From contig NZ_CP035283.1 of the NCBI RefSeq assembly GCF_004103755.1, positions 2,542,001-2,606,000 of the forward strand: DNA of 64,000 nt. The letters are read 5' to 3'. Below the pieces are notes generated by a model that was given only the letters and a program-made list of their open reading frames with translations, was not told the origin of the DNA and did no database searches. Source of the DNA: Caproiciproducens sp. NJN-50. Its GTDB lineage: Bacteria > Bacillota > Clostridia > Oscillospirales > Acutalibacteraceae. Shown piece by piece: positions 24,036-33,000 of the stretch. Each line of letters starts with the position of its first letter. The stretch's first letter is position 1. A program made the position numbers and the translations under genes.

Positions 24036-25205
24036 ATGGGTAAAAGAATTTTTTTGATCGTACTGGACAGTGTCGGCATCGGGGCGGAACCGGACGCCGC
24101 GGAATACGGGGACGAGGGCAGCAATACGCTCGCGGCCTGCGCGAAGAGCGCCGACTTTGCCATGCCGAACATGCAGCGGCTGGGACTCTTCAATATCGAC
24201 GGGGTCGCCTGCCGTCCCGGCGCGGAGAAACCGCAGGGCGCGTTCGCCCGCCTCCGTGAAATTTCCAAGGGCAAGGACACGACCATCGGCCACTGGGAAA
24301 TTGCCGGAATCGATTCTCCAAAGCCGCTGCCGACTTATCCGAACGGTTTTCCTCCGGAGGTGATCCGGGCATTCGAGCAGGGGACCGGCCGCCGTTCGCT
24401 TTGCAACAAGCCTTATTCGGGCACCGACGTCATCCGCGACTACGGGAAAGAGCACGTCGAAACCGGCGCGCTGATCGTCTATACGTCGGCGGACAGCGTG
24501 TTTCAGATCGCCGCGCACGAGTCGGTCGTCCCGCTGGAAGAATTGTACCGGGACTGTAAAATCGCGCGCGGAATTCTCACGGGGAAGCACGGCGTCGGCC
24601 GCGTGATCGCCCGTCCGTTCGTCGGGGAATATCCCAATTTTACGCGCACCTCGAACCGCCACGACTTCTCCATTGAGCCGCCGAACACGACCATGCTCGA
24701 CCAGCTTTCGAAAAACGGCCGCGACGTGATCGCGGTCGGCAAAATCAACGATATTTTCGCCGGAAAAGGGATTGGCGAGGCAATTCGGACAAAAGATAAC
24801 CCTGACGGCATTGAGAGGACGATCGAACTGACGGGCCGCGATTTTGAAGGCCTGTGCTTTGTCAATCTGGTGGATTTCGACATGCTTTACGGCCACCGCA
24901 ACGACGTGGAAGGCTACGCGAAGGCCCTGTCCTGTTTTGACCGGAAACTGCCGGAAATTCTGGCGGGCCTTCGCCCTGACGATCTTCTGATGATTACCGC
25001 CGACCACGGCTGCGATCCGTCCACCCCCAGCACCGACCACTCGCGGGAGTACATCCCCTGGGTCGTCTGCGGAAAGCCGGTCCGCGCAGGGGCAAATCTC
25101 GGCACGCTGCCGACGTTCGCGGATATCGGCTCGACCGTCCTCGATTATTTCGGGATCAAATCCGAGATCACGGGGACATCAAGGCTTGACAGAATTCTTG
25201 GATAA
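24036..25205 (+). CDS. deoB: Phosphopentomutase
   Basis: A 389-residue enzyme of the alkaline phosphatase superfamily that interconverts (deoxy)ribose 1-phosphate and 5-phosphate. Metal-binding and catalytic landmarks are IVLDSVGIGAEPDA at the start, KGKDTTIGHWEIAG with the nucleophilic threonine, NLVDFDMLYGHRND, and ITADHGCDPSTPSTDHSREYIP near the end. The length is full. It begins 15 bases after the LacI gene and is followed by deoD. Confidence 0.96.
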   Translation: MGKRIFLIVLDSVGIGAEPDAAEYGDEGSNTLAACAKSADFAMPNMQRLGLFNIDGVACRPGAEKPQGAFARLREISKGKDTTIGHWEIAGIDSPKPLPTYPNGFPPEVIRAFEQGTGRRSLCNKPYSGTDVIRDYGKEHVETGALIVYTSADSVFQIAAHESVVPLEELYRDCKIARGILTGKHGVGRVIARPFVGEYPNFTRTSNRHDFSIEPPNTTMLDQLSKNGRDVIAVGKINDIFAGKGIGEAIRTKDNPDGIERTIELTGRDFEGLCFVNLVDFDMLYGHRNDVEGYAKALSCFDRKLPEILAGLRPDDLLMITADHGCDPSTPSTDHSREYIPWVVCGKPVRAGANLGTLPTFADIGSTVLDYFGIKSEITGTSRLDRILG

Positions 25206-25258
25206 ATTGACCGGATCCCGGGGCCGTTACGCGTCCCGGCGGAAACAGGAGGAGAATC

Positions 25259-25975
25259 ATGCAAAACACACCGACGCCGCATAACGGCGCGAAGGCCGGG
25301 GAGATTGCAAAGACGGTGCTGATGCCCGGCGACCCGCTCCGCGCGAAATATATCGCGGAGCATTATCTTGAAAATTCAAAATGCTTTAACACCGTGCGCA
25401 ATATGCTGGGCTACACCGGCACCCGGAATGGAAAATCCATCTCCGTCATGGGCGGAGGAATGGGAATGCCGTCCGTCGGAATCTACACCTATGAACTTTT
25501 CCATTTCTATGACGTGGACAACATCATCCGGGTCGGCTCCGCCGGCGGGATCGCGGACGGCGTCCATGTGAAAGACATCGTCGCCGCGATGGGAGCTTGC
25601 ACGGATTCCAATTACGCCGCCCAGTACCGGCTGCCGGGCACGTTCGCGCCGACCGCGGACTACGGCCTTCTGTCCCGCGCGGTTTCCGGAGCGGAGAAAC
25701 TCGGCATCAGCGTGAAAGTCGGCAACGTTCTGTCAAGCGACGTCTTTTACGGGGACGACGAGAACGCGCTGAAATCCTGGAGAAAGATGGGCGTTCTCGC
25801 GGTCGAGATGGAAGCCGCCGCCCTTTATATGAATGCGGTCAGAGCCGGAAAGCACGCTTTATGCCTCCTTACCATCTCCGACTGTCCCTTCACCGGCGAG
25901 TCTCTTTCGGCGGCGGAGCGGGAAACGGGATTTACGCAGATGATGGAGCTTGCGCTGTCCCTCGCTTCATTTTAG
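25259..25975 (+). CDS. deoD: Purine nucleoside phosphorylase, DeoD type
   Basis: A 238-residue hexameric-type phosphorylase converting purine (deoxy)nucleosides plus phosphate to base and (deoxy)ribose 1-phosphate. Landmarks are VLMPGDPLRAKYIAE (phosphate-binding arginine), RNMLGYTGTRNGK, GGGMGMPSVGIY, IRVGSAGGI, VEMEAAALY and LTISD (catalytic aspartate region). AGGAGGAG precedes the ATG. It supplies substrate to DeoB. Confidence 0.95.
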   Translation: MQNTPTPHNGAKAGEIAKTVLMPGDPLRAKYIAEHYLENSKCFNTVRNMLGYTGTRNGKSISVMGGGMGMPSVGIYTYELFHFYDVDNIIRVGSAGGIADGVHVKDIVAAMGACTDSNYAAQYRLPGTFAPTADYGLLSRAVSGAEKLGISVKVGNVLSSDVFYGDDENALKSWRKMGVLAVEMEAAALYMNAVRAGKHALCLLTISDCPFTGESLSAAERETGFTQMMELALSLASF

Positions 25976-26037
25976 TCATTTTTCGCGCCGATTTTCCTAA
26001 AAAAGTAAGTGATTTCTTATGCTACCGCCGCAAAATC

Positions 26038-26082
26038 TTGTGTTGTGCCGACAAAAAGAGTAATATCACTACTTGTGATATT
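26038..26082 (+). promoter_or_regulatory. Promoter and palindromic operator of the nucleoside ABC operon
   Basis: TTGTGT (26038-26043), 17-base spacer, TAATAT (26061-26066). A perfect dyad AATATCAC-N5-GTGATATT (26062-26082) covers the -10 and start site. The cognate regulator is not identified; the motif differs from the LacI operator at 22971. Confidence 0.6.
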
Positions 26083-26114
26083 CAAATATATCAAACACAT
26101 TAGGAGGAATTTAA

Positions 26115-27200
26115 ATGAAAAAGTTGGCAGCATTTCTGCTCGCGGCCCTGATGGCCGTTTCCGCGACGGCCTGCGGCTCGGGGGCGGCGTCCAGCAGCGA
26201 AGCGTCCAGCCAAGCGGCTTCCGGCGCGGGAAGCTCATCTGAGGCAGCCGCGAAAGAGTACAAAGTCCTGATGGTCACGGATACCGGCGGGGTCAACGAC
26301 CAGTCCTTCAACCAGCTTTCCTGGGAAGGCCTGCAACAGCTCGCGAAAGATGTCCCCGGCGTAAAGCCCAATTACTCCGAGTCCAAGCAGGAATCCGATT
26401 ACGGGACCAACCTTGACAAGGCCGCGGACGACGGCAACCAGCTGATCTGGGGCGTCGGCTTCGCGATGGCTGACGCGCTTGAAAACGCGGCCAAGCAGAA
26501 TCCGGACATCAGCTACGCCATCATCGACAACGCCTACACCGAGGTCCCGTCCAATGTCACCTGCGTTGTGTTCCGCGCGCAGGAGCCCTCCTTCCTGGTC
26601 GGCTACATCGCGGGCAAGACCACAAAAGCCAACAAGGTCGGCTTTGTCGGCGGACAGAAGAGCGACGTCATCGACCAGTTTGAGTACGGCTACAAGGCCG
26701 GCGTGGAATATGCCGCGCACGAGCTGAACAAAAAGATTGAAGTCGTCTCGCAGTACGCGGAAAGCTTCGTCGACTCCGCAAAGGGCAAGGCCATCGCGAA
26801 ATCCATGTACTCCGGCGGCTGCGACATCGTTTTCCATGCCGCGGGCAACGTCGGCGTGGGCGTGATCGAAGCGGCGAAGGAAGCGAACAAGTACGCCATC
26901 GGCGTGGATAAGGACCAGGCTTTCCTGGCCCCCAGCAATGTTCTGACTTCCGCCATGAAGCGCGTTGACAAAGCGGTCGAGCAGGTTTCCAAAGACGCGA
27001 TCAACGGCACGGCAATCGGCGGCAAGACCTACAGCCTGGGCCTGACGGAAGACGGCGTCGGCATTCCGGAAGAGCACAAGCTGATGGGTGACGACACCTA
27101 CAATGCGACCATCGCGCTGGAGCAGAAGATCAAGGACAAAACCATCGTGCCTCCGGCCAGCAAAGATGATTACGATGCATTCGTCAAAGCGCTGAAATAA
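26115..27200 (+). CDS. BMP-family nucleoside-binding lipoprotein
   Basis: A 361-residue substrate-binding protein of the BMP/PnrA family, which captures purine and pyrimidine nucleosides outside the cell. A lipoprotein signal ends at the lipobox SATAC (C20), followed by a long Ser/Ala linker. The binding domain begins KVLMVTDTGGVNDQSFNQLSWEGLQ, with the ligand-contacting DxxFN-type segment. Later landmarks are VGFVGGQKSDVIDQFEYGYKAGVEYA, DIVFHAAGNVGVGVIEAAKE and YAIGVDKDQ. Neighbouring genes encode the matching ATPase and two permeases. Confidence 0.94.
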   Translation: MKKLAAFLLAALMAVSATACGSGAASSSEASSQAASGAGSSSEAAAKEYKVLMVTDTGGVNDQSFNQLSWEGLQQLAKDVPGVKPNYSESKQESDYGTNLDKAADDGNQLIWGVGFAMADALENAAKQNPDISYAIIDNAYTEVPSNVTCVVFRAQEPSFLVGYIAGKTTKANKVGFVGGQKSDVIDQFEYGYKAGVEYAAHELNKKIEVVSQYAESFVDSAKGKAIAKSMYSGGCDIVFHAAGNVGVGVIEAAKEANKYAIGVDKDQAFLAPSNVLTSAMKRVDKAVEQVSKDAINGTAIGGKTYSLGLTEDGVGIPEEHKLMGDDTYNATIALEQKIKDKTIVPPASKDDYDAFVKALK

Positions 27201-27229
27201 TCTCACAGACCCGGTTATCCTTTCCTTGC

Positions 27230-27260
27230 GGACGGGGCGTTCTTTTTGGGCGCCCCGTTC
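27230..27260 (+). terminator. Intercistronic hairpin between binding protein and ATPase genes
   Basis: GACGGGGCG pairs with CGCCCCGTT around an 11-base loop, with only a short T tail (TTCCTTG). It is probably a partial terminator or stabiliser that raises the amount of binding protein relative to the ATPase. Confidence 0.5.
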
Positions 27261-27300
27261 CTTGTGGGAATGAAGAATGGAAAGCAAGGGGGTTCCTGCC

Positions 27301-28851
27301 ATGGAAGTCAGCACGGAATATGCGGTGCAGATGCACGGCATCACCAAACTGTTCGGCTCCTTTTGTGCCCTTGACCATGTGGATTTGGACGTAAAAAAAG
27401 GCTCCATCCACGCTGTTTTGGGAGAAAACGGCGCCGGAAAAAGCACGCTGATGAACATCCTGTACGGTCTGTATCAGGCCGATTCGGGTGAAATTTACTT
27501 AAACGGCGAAAAGGCGGCGATCAAAAATCCAAACGCCGCGATCGAGCATGGGATCGGCATGGTGCACCAGCACTTTATGCTGGTCGACAATTTTACCGTA
27601 ACGCAGAATATTATCCTCGGCAACGAGGTCACCGGCAAATTTGGAATCTTAGATATGAAAAAGGCGCGCGGGGAAATTCTCAACATCGTGAAAAAATACG
27701 GGCTGGAAGTCGACCCGGACTCCAAAATCGAGGATATCTCCGTGGGGATGCAGCAGCGTGTTGAAATTTTAAAGGCTCTGTACCGCGGGGCGGACCTGCT
27801 CATCCTCGACGAGCCGACCGCGGTGCTGACTCCCCAGGAAATCGAAGAGCTGATCGGGATCATGCGCAGCCTGATCAGCGACGGGAAAACCATCATCATT
27901 ATCACGCACAAGCTCAAGGAAATCAAAGCCTCCTCCAATGTCTGCACGATCATCCGGCGCGGGCACAAGATCGACACGGTTCCGGTCGCGGAAGTGGACG
28001 AGGAACAGTTGGCCACCATGATGGTCGGGCACGCCGTCAAGCTCGTCGTCGACAAAACGCCCGCCAAGCCGGGGGACACCATTTTTGAAATCGACCATCT
28101 GACGGTCAAAAACGAGCGCGGGCTGGAAGCGGTGCGCGATCTTTCCCTGAAAGTCCGGCGCGGCGAAATTCTGGGAATCGCCGGAATCGACGGCAACGGC
28201 CAGAAGGAGCTGGTGGAGGCGATCACCTGCCTGACCCGCGCGGAAAGCGGCACGATCACGATCGGCGGGGCCGAGATCCAGAATACGACGCCGCGGAACG
28301 TGATCGACCACAGGGTCTCCACGGTCCACGAGGACCGCCAGAGGCGCGGGCTCGTCCTCCCCTTTACAGTGGCGGAAAACACGGTGATCGAAAAATACCG
28401 CACCCCGGAGTTCAGCAGACACGGAAAAATCGACCGCTCCAGAATGGCCGCATACACCCGGCAGTTGATCGAGGATTACGACATCCGCCCGGCGGGCTGT
28501 GAAAACCAGCCGGTGCGCGGCTTGTCCGGCGGCAACCAGCAGAAGGTCATCATCGCGCGGGAAATTTCCAACGAGCCGGACCTGCTCATCGCGGTCCAGC
28601 CGACGCGCGGGCTGGACGTCGGCGCGGTCGAGTACGTGCATAAAATGCTGGTGCGGGAGCGCGACGCGGGCAGGGCGGTCCTTCTGATCTCCCTGGAGCT
28701 GGACGAGGTCATGAACGTCGCGGACACGATCGGCGTCATCTACGCGGGAAGCATCGTCGCTTCCTTCCCGCAGGGACAAGTGGACGAAAACACCATCGGA
28801 CTTTTAATGGCGGGAGGCAGGATGAATGAAACTGGCAGCGAAAATACTTAA
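27301..28851 (+). CDS. Nucleoside ABC transporter, tandem ATPase subunit
   Basis: A 516-residue protein with two ABC domains in one chain, the layout of RnsB/NupA-type nucleoside importers. Domain 1 has Walker A GENGAGKS, a degenerate signature SVGMQQRVEI and Walker B LLILDEPTAVL. Domain 2 has a degenerate Walker A GIDGNGQKE, an intact signature LSGGNQQK and PDLLIAVQPTRGLD. The loss of one consensus element per domain is normal for this family. ATG 27301 follows AAGGGGG; the ATG at 27277 is less likely. Its last 26 bases overlap the first permease. Confidence 0.95.
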   Translation: MEVSTEYAVQMHGITKLFGSFCALDHVDLDVKKGSIHAVLGENGAGKSTLMNILYGLYQADSGEIYLNGEKAAIKNPNAAIEHGIGMVHQHFMLVDNFTVTQNIILGNEVTGKFGILDMKKARGEILNIVKKYGLEVDPDSKIEDISVGMQQRVEILKALYRGADLLILDEPTAVLTPQEIEELIGIMRSLISDGKTIIIITHKLKEIKASSNVCTIIRRGHKIDTVPVAEVDEEQLATMMVGHAVKLVVDKTPAKPGDTIFEIDHLTVKNERGLEAVRDLSLKVRRGEILGIAGIDGNGQKELVEAITCLTRAESGTITIGGAEIQNTTPRNVIDHRVSTVHEDRQRRGLVLPFTVAENTVIEKYRTPEFSRHGKIDRSRMAAYTRQLIEDYDIRPAGCENQPVRGLSGGNQQKVIIAREISNEPDLLIAVQPTRGLDVGAVEYVHKMLVRERDAGRAVLLISLELDEVMNVADTIGVIYAGSIVASFPQGQVDENTIGLLMAGGRMNETGSENT

Positions 28852-29953
28852 AAAACCGATCGCCTCGACGCTGATCGCCGTTCTGTTCGGATTTATCGTC
28901 GCCGCGGTCGTTCTGGCCGTCGCGGGCTACAATCCATGGCAGTCGTTCGGCGCTCTGTTTCAGGGAATCTTTGCAAGGCCGAAATACATTTCCAATGTCG
29001 TCATCAAGGCGACGCCGATCATTCTGACCGGCCTTTCCGTCGCGTTCGCCTTTCAGACCGGGCTGTTCAACATCGGCGCGGAGGGCCAGTACATCGCGGG
29101 AGCGTTGGCGGCCGTGCTGGTCGGCGTCAAGCTGGACCTTCCCGCTGTTCTTCAGGTCCCGGCGGTGGTGCTCGCCGGAGTGTTCGGCGGCACATTGTTC
29201 GGCTGGATCGTCGGATATTTAAAGGCAAAATTCGGCATTCATGAGGTCATCACCAGCATCATGCTGAACTGGATCGGCCTGTACCTTTCCAATTTTGTCG
29301 TTGCCTTAAAAGCATACCACATGCCGAACTCCACCAGCACCTACCCGGTCAATGAATCCAGCTACACCATGCTGCTGCCGAACTGGAAGACCTCCAAAGC
29401 CGGAATGGCGGCGCTGAAGCCGCACGAGTGGCTGTACGAGGTCATGCTGAAAACCGACGTGAATTTCGGGTTCCTGGCCGCAATTCTGATGGCCGCGCTG
29501 ATCTGGTACCTGCTGTACCGTTCCACAAAGGGGTACGAGCTCCGCGCGGTCGGCTTCAACCGGGACGCCGCGGAATTCGCCGGGATCAACGTCAGCCGCA
29601 ATATCACCGACGCGATGGTGATCGCCGGCGCCCTGGCGGGCCTGGCGGGCGCTCTGGCCATCACCGGAACGGCGCCGCACAAAATCTCCACGCTCGCGGC
29701 ATTTGAGAACAACGGCTTCAACGGGCTTTCTGTGGCGCTGATCGCGGGGTCGTCCCCCGTCGGATGCGTCTTTGCCGGGCTGCTGTTCGGCGGTCTGCTG
29801 TACGGCGGGCAGAGCGTTCAGCAGGACGTGGGCGCGCCGACGGAAATCATCAACATCATGATCGGAACGATCGTATTTTTCGTCGCGCTGACCAAAGTGG
29901 TCCCCGTGCTTGCGGAAAAGCTGGAAAAGAGAGGTGCCGGACATGTTCAGTAA
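28826..29953 (+). CDS. Nucleoside ABC transporter permease 1
   Basis: A 375-residue permease of the BPD_transp_2 (LivH/RbsC-like) superfamily with about nine hydrophobic helices. Family segments are ATPIILTGLSVAFAFQTGLFNIGAEGQYIAGA, IGLYLSNFVV, RAVGFNRDAAEFAGINVSR (the cytoplasmic loop that contacts the ATPase) and LAGALAITG. GGGAGG inside the ATPase gene serves its ATG. It pairs with the next permease to form the membrane channel. Confidence 0.93.
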   Translation: MKLAAKILKKPIASTLIAVLFGFIVAAVVLAVAGYNPWQSFGALFQGIFARPKYISNVVIKATPIILTGLSVAFAFQTGLFNIGAEGQYIAGALAAVLVGVKLDLPAVLQVPAVVLAGVFGGTLFGWIVGYLKAKFGIHEVITSIMLNWIGLYLSNFVVALKAYHMPNSTSTYPVNESSYTMLLPNWKTSKAGMAALKPHEWLYEVMLKTDVNFGFLAAILMAALIWYLLYRSTKGYELRAVGFNRDAAEFAGINVSRNITDAMVIAGALAGLAGALAITGTAPHKISTLAAFENNGFNGLSVALIAGSSPVGCVFAGLLFGGLLYGGQSVQQDVGAPTEIINIMIGTIVFFVALTKVVPVLAEKLEKRGAGHVQ

Positions 29954-30869
29954 GCTGCTTCTGCTCATCGGCATTACCCTGATGTACTCCACCCCGCTGG
30001 TGTTCGGCGCGCTCGGCGGCGTGATTTCGGAACGCTCGGGCGTCGTCAACATCGGAATCGAAGGCATGATGACCATGGGCGCGTTCACCGGCGCCTCCGT
30101 CAGCTATTTCACCGGCAATCCCTGGCTCGGTTTTCTGGCGGCTGGCATCGCGGGCGCAATGGTCGCCCTGCTGCACGCGATCGCCTCGGTGACGTTCAAC
30201 GCGGACCAGACGATCTCCGGCATCGCGATCAACCTGATCGGCCCGGGCTTTGCCCTGTTCTTCTGCCGCCTCCTGTTCAAGGACGCCACCATGACTCCTC
30301 CGGTGACGACGCTTCCGCGGCTGTTCGGGGAAGACGCCTTTGCGGGAACACCGGCCGCGAATCTGAATGTGGACGTCACGGTGGTATTCGGGCTGGCCGC
30401 CACCCTTTTTATCTGGTTTTTCCTCTATAAGACCAAGTGGGGCCTTCGCATCCGCTCCGTCGGCGAACATCCGGCGGCCTCCGACACTCTGGGCATCAGC
30501 GTCAGCCGGACACGCTATACCTGCGTTCTCACTTCCGGCGTCCTGTCCGGATTCGGCGGCGCGTCGATGACCCTCGCGATCATTTCCCAGTTCAATCCGA
30601 CCGCGATCAGCGGCCAGGGATTCATCGCCCTCGCGGCCGTCATTTTCGGGAAATGGACCCCGTACGGGGCCTACGGAGCCTGCCTGCTGTTCGGCCTCGC
30701 CCAGGCGCTCACCGTGGTTCTGGGCGGCAGCGACAGCGGGGTGGCGATTCCAAGCCAGATTCTTGCCATGCTGCCCTACATTCTCACCATCGTGGTGCTG
30801 ATCCTGTTTGTCGGGCGCTCCGTCGCGCCGAAAGCGGACGGCCTGCCCTACGAAAAGGGTCAGAGATAA
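29943..30869 (+). CDS. Nucleoside ABC transporter permease 2
   Basis: A 308-residue second permease of the same family (TPLVFGALGGVISERSGVVNIGIEGMMTMGAFTGA, RIRSVGEHPAASDTLGISVSRTRY, GQGFIALAAVIFGKW). The ATG at 29943 overlaps the preceding gene by 11 bases and follows GAGAGGTG. The open frame continues upstream to 29910, but within the neighbour and without a start signal. Confidence 0.93.
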   Translation: MFSKLLLLIGITLMYSTPLVFGALGGVISERSGVVNIGIEGMMTMGAFTGASVSYFTGNPWLGFLAAGIAGAMVALLHAIASVTFNADQTISGIAINLIGPGFALFFCRLLFKDATMTPPVTTLPRLFGEDAFAGTPAANLNVDVTVVFGLAATLFIWFFLYKTKWGLRIRSVGEHPAASDTLGISVSRTRYTCVLTSGVLSGFGGASMTLAIISQFNPTAISGQGFIALAAVIFGKWTPYGAYGACLLFGLAQALTVVLGGSDSGVAIPSQILAMLPYILTIVVLILFVGRSVAPKADGLPYEKGQR

Positions 30870-30972
30870 GCTCAGAGAAAGCGCACGGATCTTGAGCGAA
30901 CGCTTAATAGAATTGAAATGGGCGGGAGATCCCGTCCGCCCGAATTTTTCAGGCACGGAGAAAGGAGCCTTC

Positions 30973-31413
30973 ATGGACGAAAAGGAACTGGTACGGGCCG
31001 CGATGGAAGCGCGGGAAAAAGCCTATGTCCCCTATTCGGGTTTTGCCGTCGGCGCGGCGCTGCTGACAAAAAGCGGGAAGGTCTACCGCGGCTGCAACAT
31101 TGAGAACGCGGCGTACACCCCCTCCAACTGCGCGGAACGGACCGCGTTTTTCAAGGCGGTCAGCGAAGGGGAATCCGAATTCGCGGCAATTGCCGTTGTG
31201 GGCGGAAAGGCCGGGGAGCCCCTCGCCGACTACTGCCCTCCCTGCGGCGTCTGCCGTCAGGTCATGATGGAATTCTGCGGTCCGGACGAATTTCAGATTA
31301 TTCTCGCCAAATCGCCGGAAGACCGGAAGGTTTTTTCCCTGCGGGAGCTGCTGCCGCTCGGCTTCGGCAAAAAGGACCTGGAAAAGGAGGATATCAGTCG
31401 TGAGAATGTATGA
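30973..31413 (+). CDS. cdd: Cytidine deaminase
   Basis: A 146-residue zinc enzyme deaminating (deoxy)cytidine to (deoxy)uridine. The catalytic zinc motif is CAERTAFFKAV (C and the proton-shuttling E) together with PPCGVCRQ (two Zn cysteines); FAVGAALLTKSGKVYRGCNIENAAYTPSNC is the substrate-binding part. GAAAGGAG precedes ATG 30973. It lies after the importer and overlaps the phosphorylase gene by 14 bases, so it converts imported cytidine to uridine for phosphorolysis. Confidence 0.95.
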   Translation: MDEKELVRAAMEAREKAYVPYSGFAVGAALLTKSGKVYRGCNIENAAYTPSNCAERTAFFKAVSEGESEFAAIAVVGGKAGEPLADYCPPCGVCRQVMMEFCGPDEFQIILAKSPEDRKVFSLRELLPLGFGKKDLEKEDISRENV

Positions 31414-32722
31414 CGTTATTTCCAAAAAGCGCGACGGCGGAGAACTGTCCCAGACGGAAATCCAGTTCTTCATCGACGGCTACGTGAAAGGGGAAATTCC
31501 GGATTACCAGGCTTCCGCGCTGATGATGGCGATCTATTTCAAGGGCATGACGGCGCGGGAGACCGCCGACCTGACCCTGTGCATGGCGCGCTCCGGAGAG
31601 ATGGTGGACCTGTCCTCCATCGACGGGGTCAAGGTCGACAAGCACAGCACCGGAGGCGTCGGCGACAAGACAACGCTCATCATCGCGCCGATCGTCGCGT
31701 CCCTCGGCGTGCGCGTCGCCAAAATGAGCGGGCGCGGCCTCGGCCACACCGGCGGCACGGTGGACAAGATGGAATCCATCCCCGGCATGAAAACCTCCCT
31801 GGACCGCGAAACCTTCTTCGACATCGTGCGGAAGGTCGGCGTCAGCGTTATCGGGCAGTCCGGCAATCTGGTCCCGGCGGACAAAAAGCTGTACGCTTTA
31901 CGCGACGTGACCGCCACCATTGAGAGCATTCCGCTGATCGCTTCGAGCATCATGAGCAAAAAGATCGCCGCCGGCTCCGACTGTATCCTGCTGGACGTCA
32001 AAACCGGCAGCGGCGCGTTCATGAAAACCGTGGACGATTCCATCCGTCTGGCCGAGGCGATGGTGTCCATCGGCGAGCACGTCGGCCGACGGACCGTCGC
32101 GCTGATCACGGACATGGACCGCCCGCTCGGCAGCGCGATCGGCAACAGCCTCGAAATCCGCGAGGTCTGTGAAACGCTGAAGGGCCGCGGCCCGCAGGAC
32201 CTGACGGCCATCTGCGTGGAGCTGGCGGCAAACATGCTGTTTTTGGCGGGCCGCGGGGAGCTTCCTATCTGCCGGGAGCTGGCGAAGAAACAGATCTCAA
32301 ACGGCGCGGCGTTCCAAAAGCTCCGCGAGATGGTCGCCGCGCAGGGCGGGGACGTCTCCGTCCTCGACGACAACTCCAAATTCGCGCAGGCCGCCGTCCG
32401 GCATGAAATCACGTCCGGCGAAGACGGTTTCATCCGGGCGATGAACACGGAGGAATGCGGCATCGCCTCGGTCGAGCTTGGCGCGGGGCGTGAAAAAAAG
32501 GAAGACCCGATCGACTTCAGCGCCGGAATCGTCCTGCGTAAAAAGGTCGGCGACCGGGTCGGCGCCGGAGAGCCGATCGCGGAATTCCATACCTCCTCCG
32601 AGCAAAAATGCCGGGAGGCGGAACGCCTGTTCCGGGACGCGGTGAAGATCGGCGCGGAGCCGCCGGAATCGATTCCGCTGGTGCACGCCCGCGTGACGAA
32701 GGACGGCGTGGAAAAATATTAA
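31400..32722 (+). CDS. pdp: Pyrimidine-nucleoside phosphorylase
   Basis: A 440-residue enzyme splitting uridine, thymidine and deoxyuridine with phosphate to base and pentose 1-phosphate. Signatures are MYDVISKKRDGGELSQTEIQFFIDGYVKGEIPDYQ, VDKHSTGGVGDKT (phosphate site), MSGRGLGHTGGTVDKMESIPG and LDVKTGSGAFMK. Bacillus-type Pdp is favoured over thymidine-only DeoA by resemblance. GTG 31400 is eight bases after AGGAGG; ATG 31406 is the alternative. It closes the nucleoside operon; no clear terminator follows directly. Confidence 0.94.
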   Translation: MRMYDVISKKRDGGELSQTEIQFFIDGYVKGEIPDYQASALMMAIYFKGMTARETADLTLCMARSGEMVDLSSIDGVKVDKHSTGGVGDKTTLIIAPIVASLGVRVAKMSGRGLGHTGGTVDKMESIPGMKTSLDRETFFDIVRKVGVSVIGQSGNLVPADKKLYALRDVTATIESIPLIASSIMSKKIAAGSDCILLDVKTGSGAFMKTVDDSIRLAEAMVSIGEHVGRRTVALITDMDRPLGSAIGNSLEIREVCETLKGRGPQDLTAICVELAANMLFLAGRGELPICRELAKKQISNGAAFQKLREMVAAQGGDVSVLDDNSKFAQAAVRHEITSGEDGFIRAMNTEECGIASVELGAGREKKEDPIDFSAGIVLRKKVGDRVGAGEPIAEFHTSSEQKCREAERLFRDAVKIGAEPPESIPLVHARVTKDGVEKY

Positions 32723-32796
32723 AAGAAGGGACCGCGAAGGCGGAGAGAGAGGATGGTGGTGACATCCGGCCCCGCCCGGGCGGCCCCGCAAGGCAC

Positions 32797-32838
32797 AAAA
32801 AAACGCCGTATACGGATTTTTCATCCATATACAACGCC
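32797..32838 (-). terminator. Minus-strand intrinsic terminator of a candidate RNA
   Basis: On the minus strand GGCGTTGTATATGGAT pairs with ATCCGTATACGGCG around GAAAA, using G-U pairs that only work on this strand, and is followed by seven T. No minus-strand coding gene lies to its right before 35780, so it ends a non-coding transcript. Confidence 0.7.
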
Positions 32839-32871
32839 ACAAACACACCCGGACAATCCCCATTTCCCCTC

Positions 32872-33000
32872 TGTACAAAACGACAAAGCGGAGTTATAAT
32901 AGAGGACGCAGTGTGCTGATGATTCAGTTGCGTATGGAGGTCTTTTCTCCGTACGCAGGGGGCGGGTGCTCGTTACACCTTCCCCTGCGCTGCACTTTTT
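32872..33000 (+). ncRNA. Candidate small RNA (with promoter), plus strand
   Basis: TGTACA (32872-32877), 17-base spacer and TATAAT (32895-32900) predict a start near 32907. The roughly 95-nt RNA would hold three hairpins: CTGA/TCAG; a 10-bp stem GCGTATGGAG/CTCCGTACGC; and AGGGGGCGGGTG/CACCTTCCCCT. It ends in TTTTT at 32996-33000. The second and third stems partly compete for the same bases. Confidence 0.45.
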
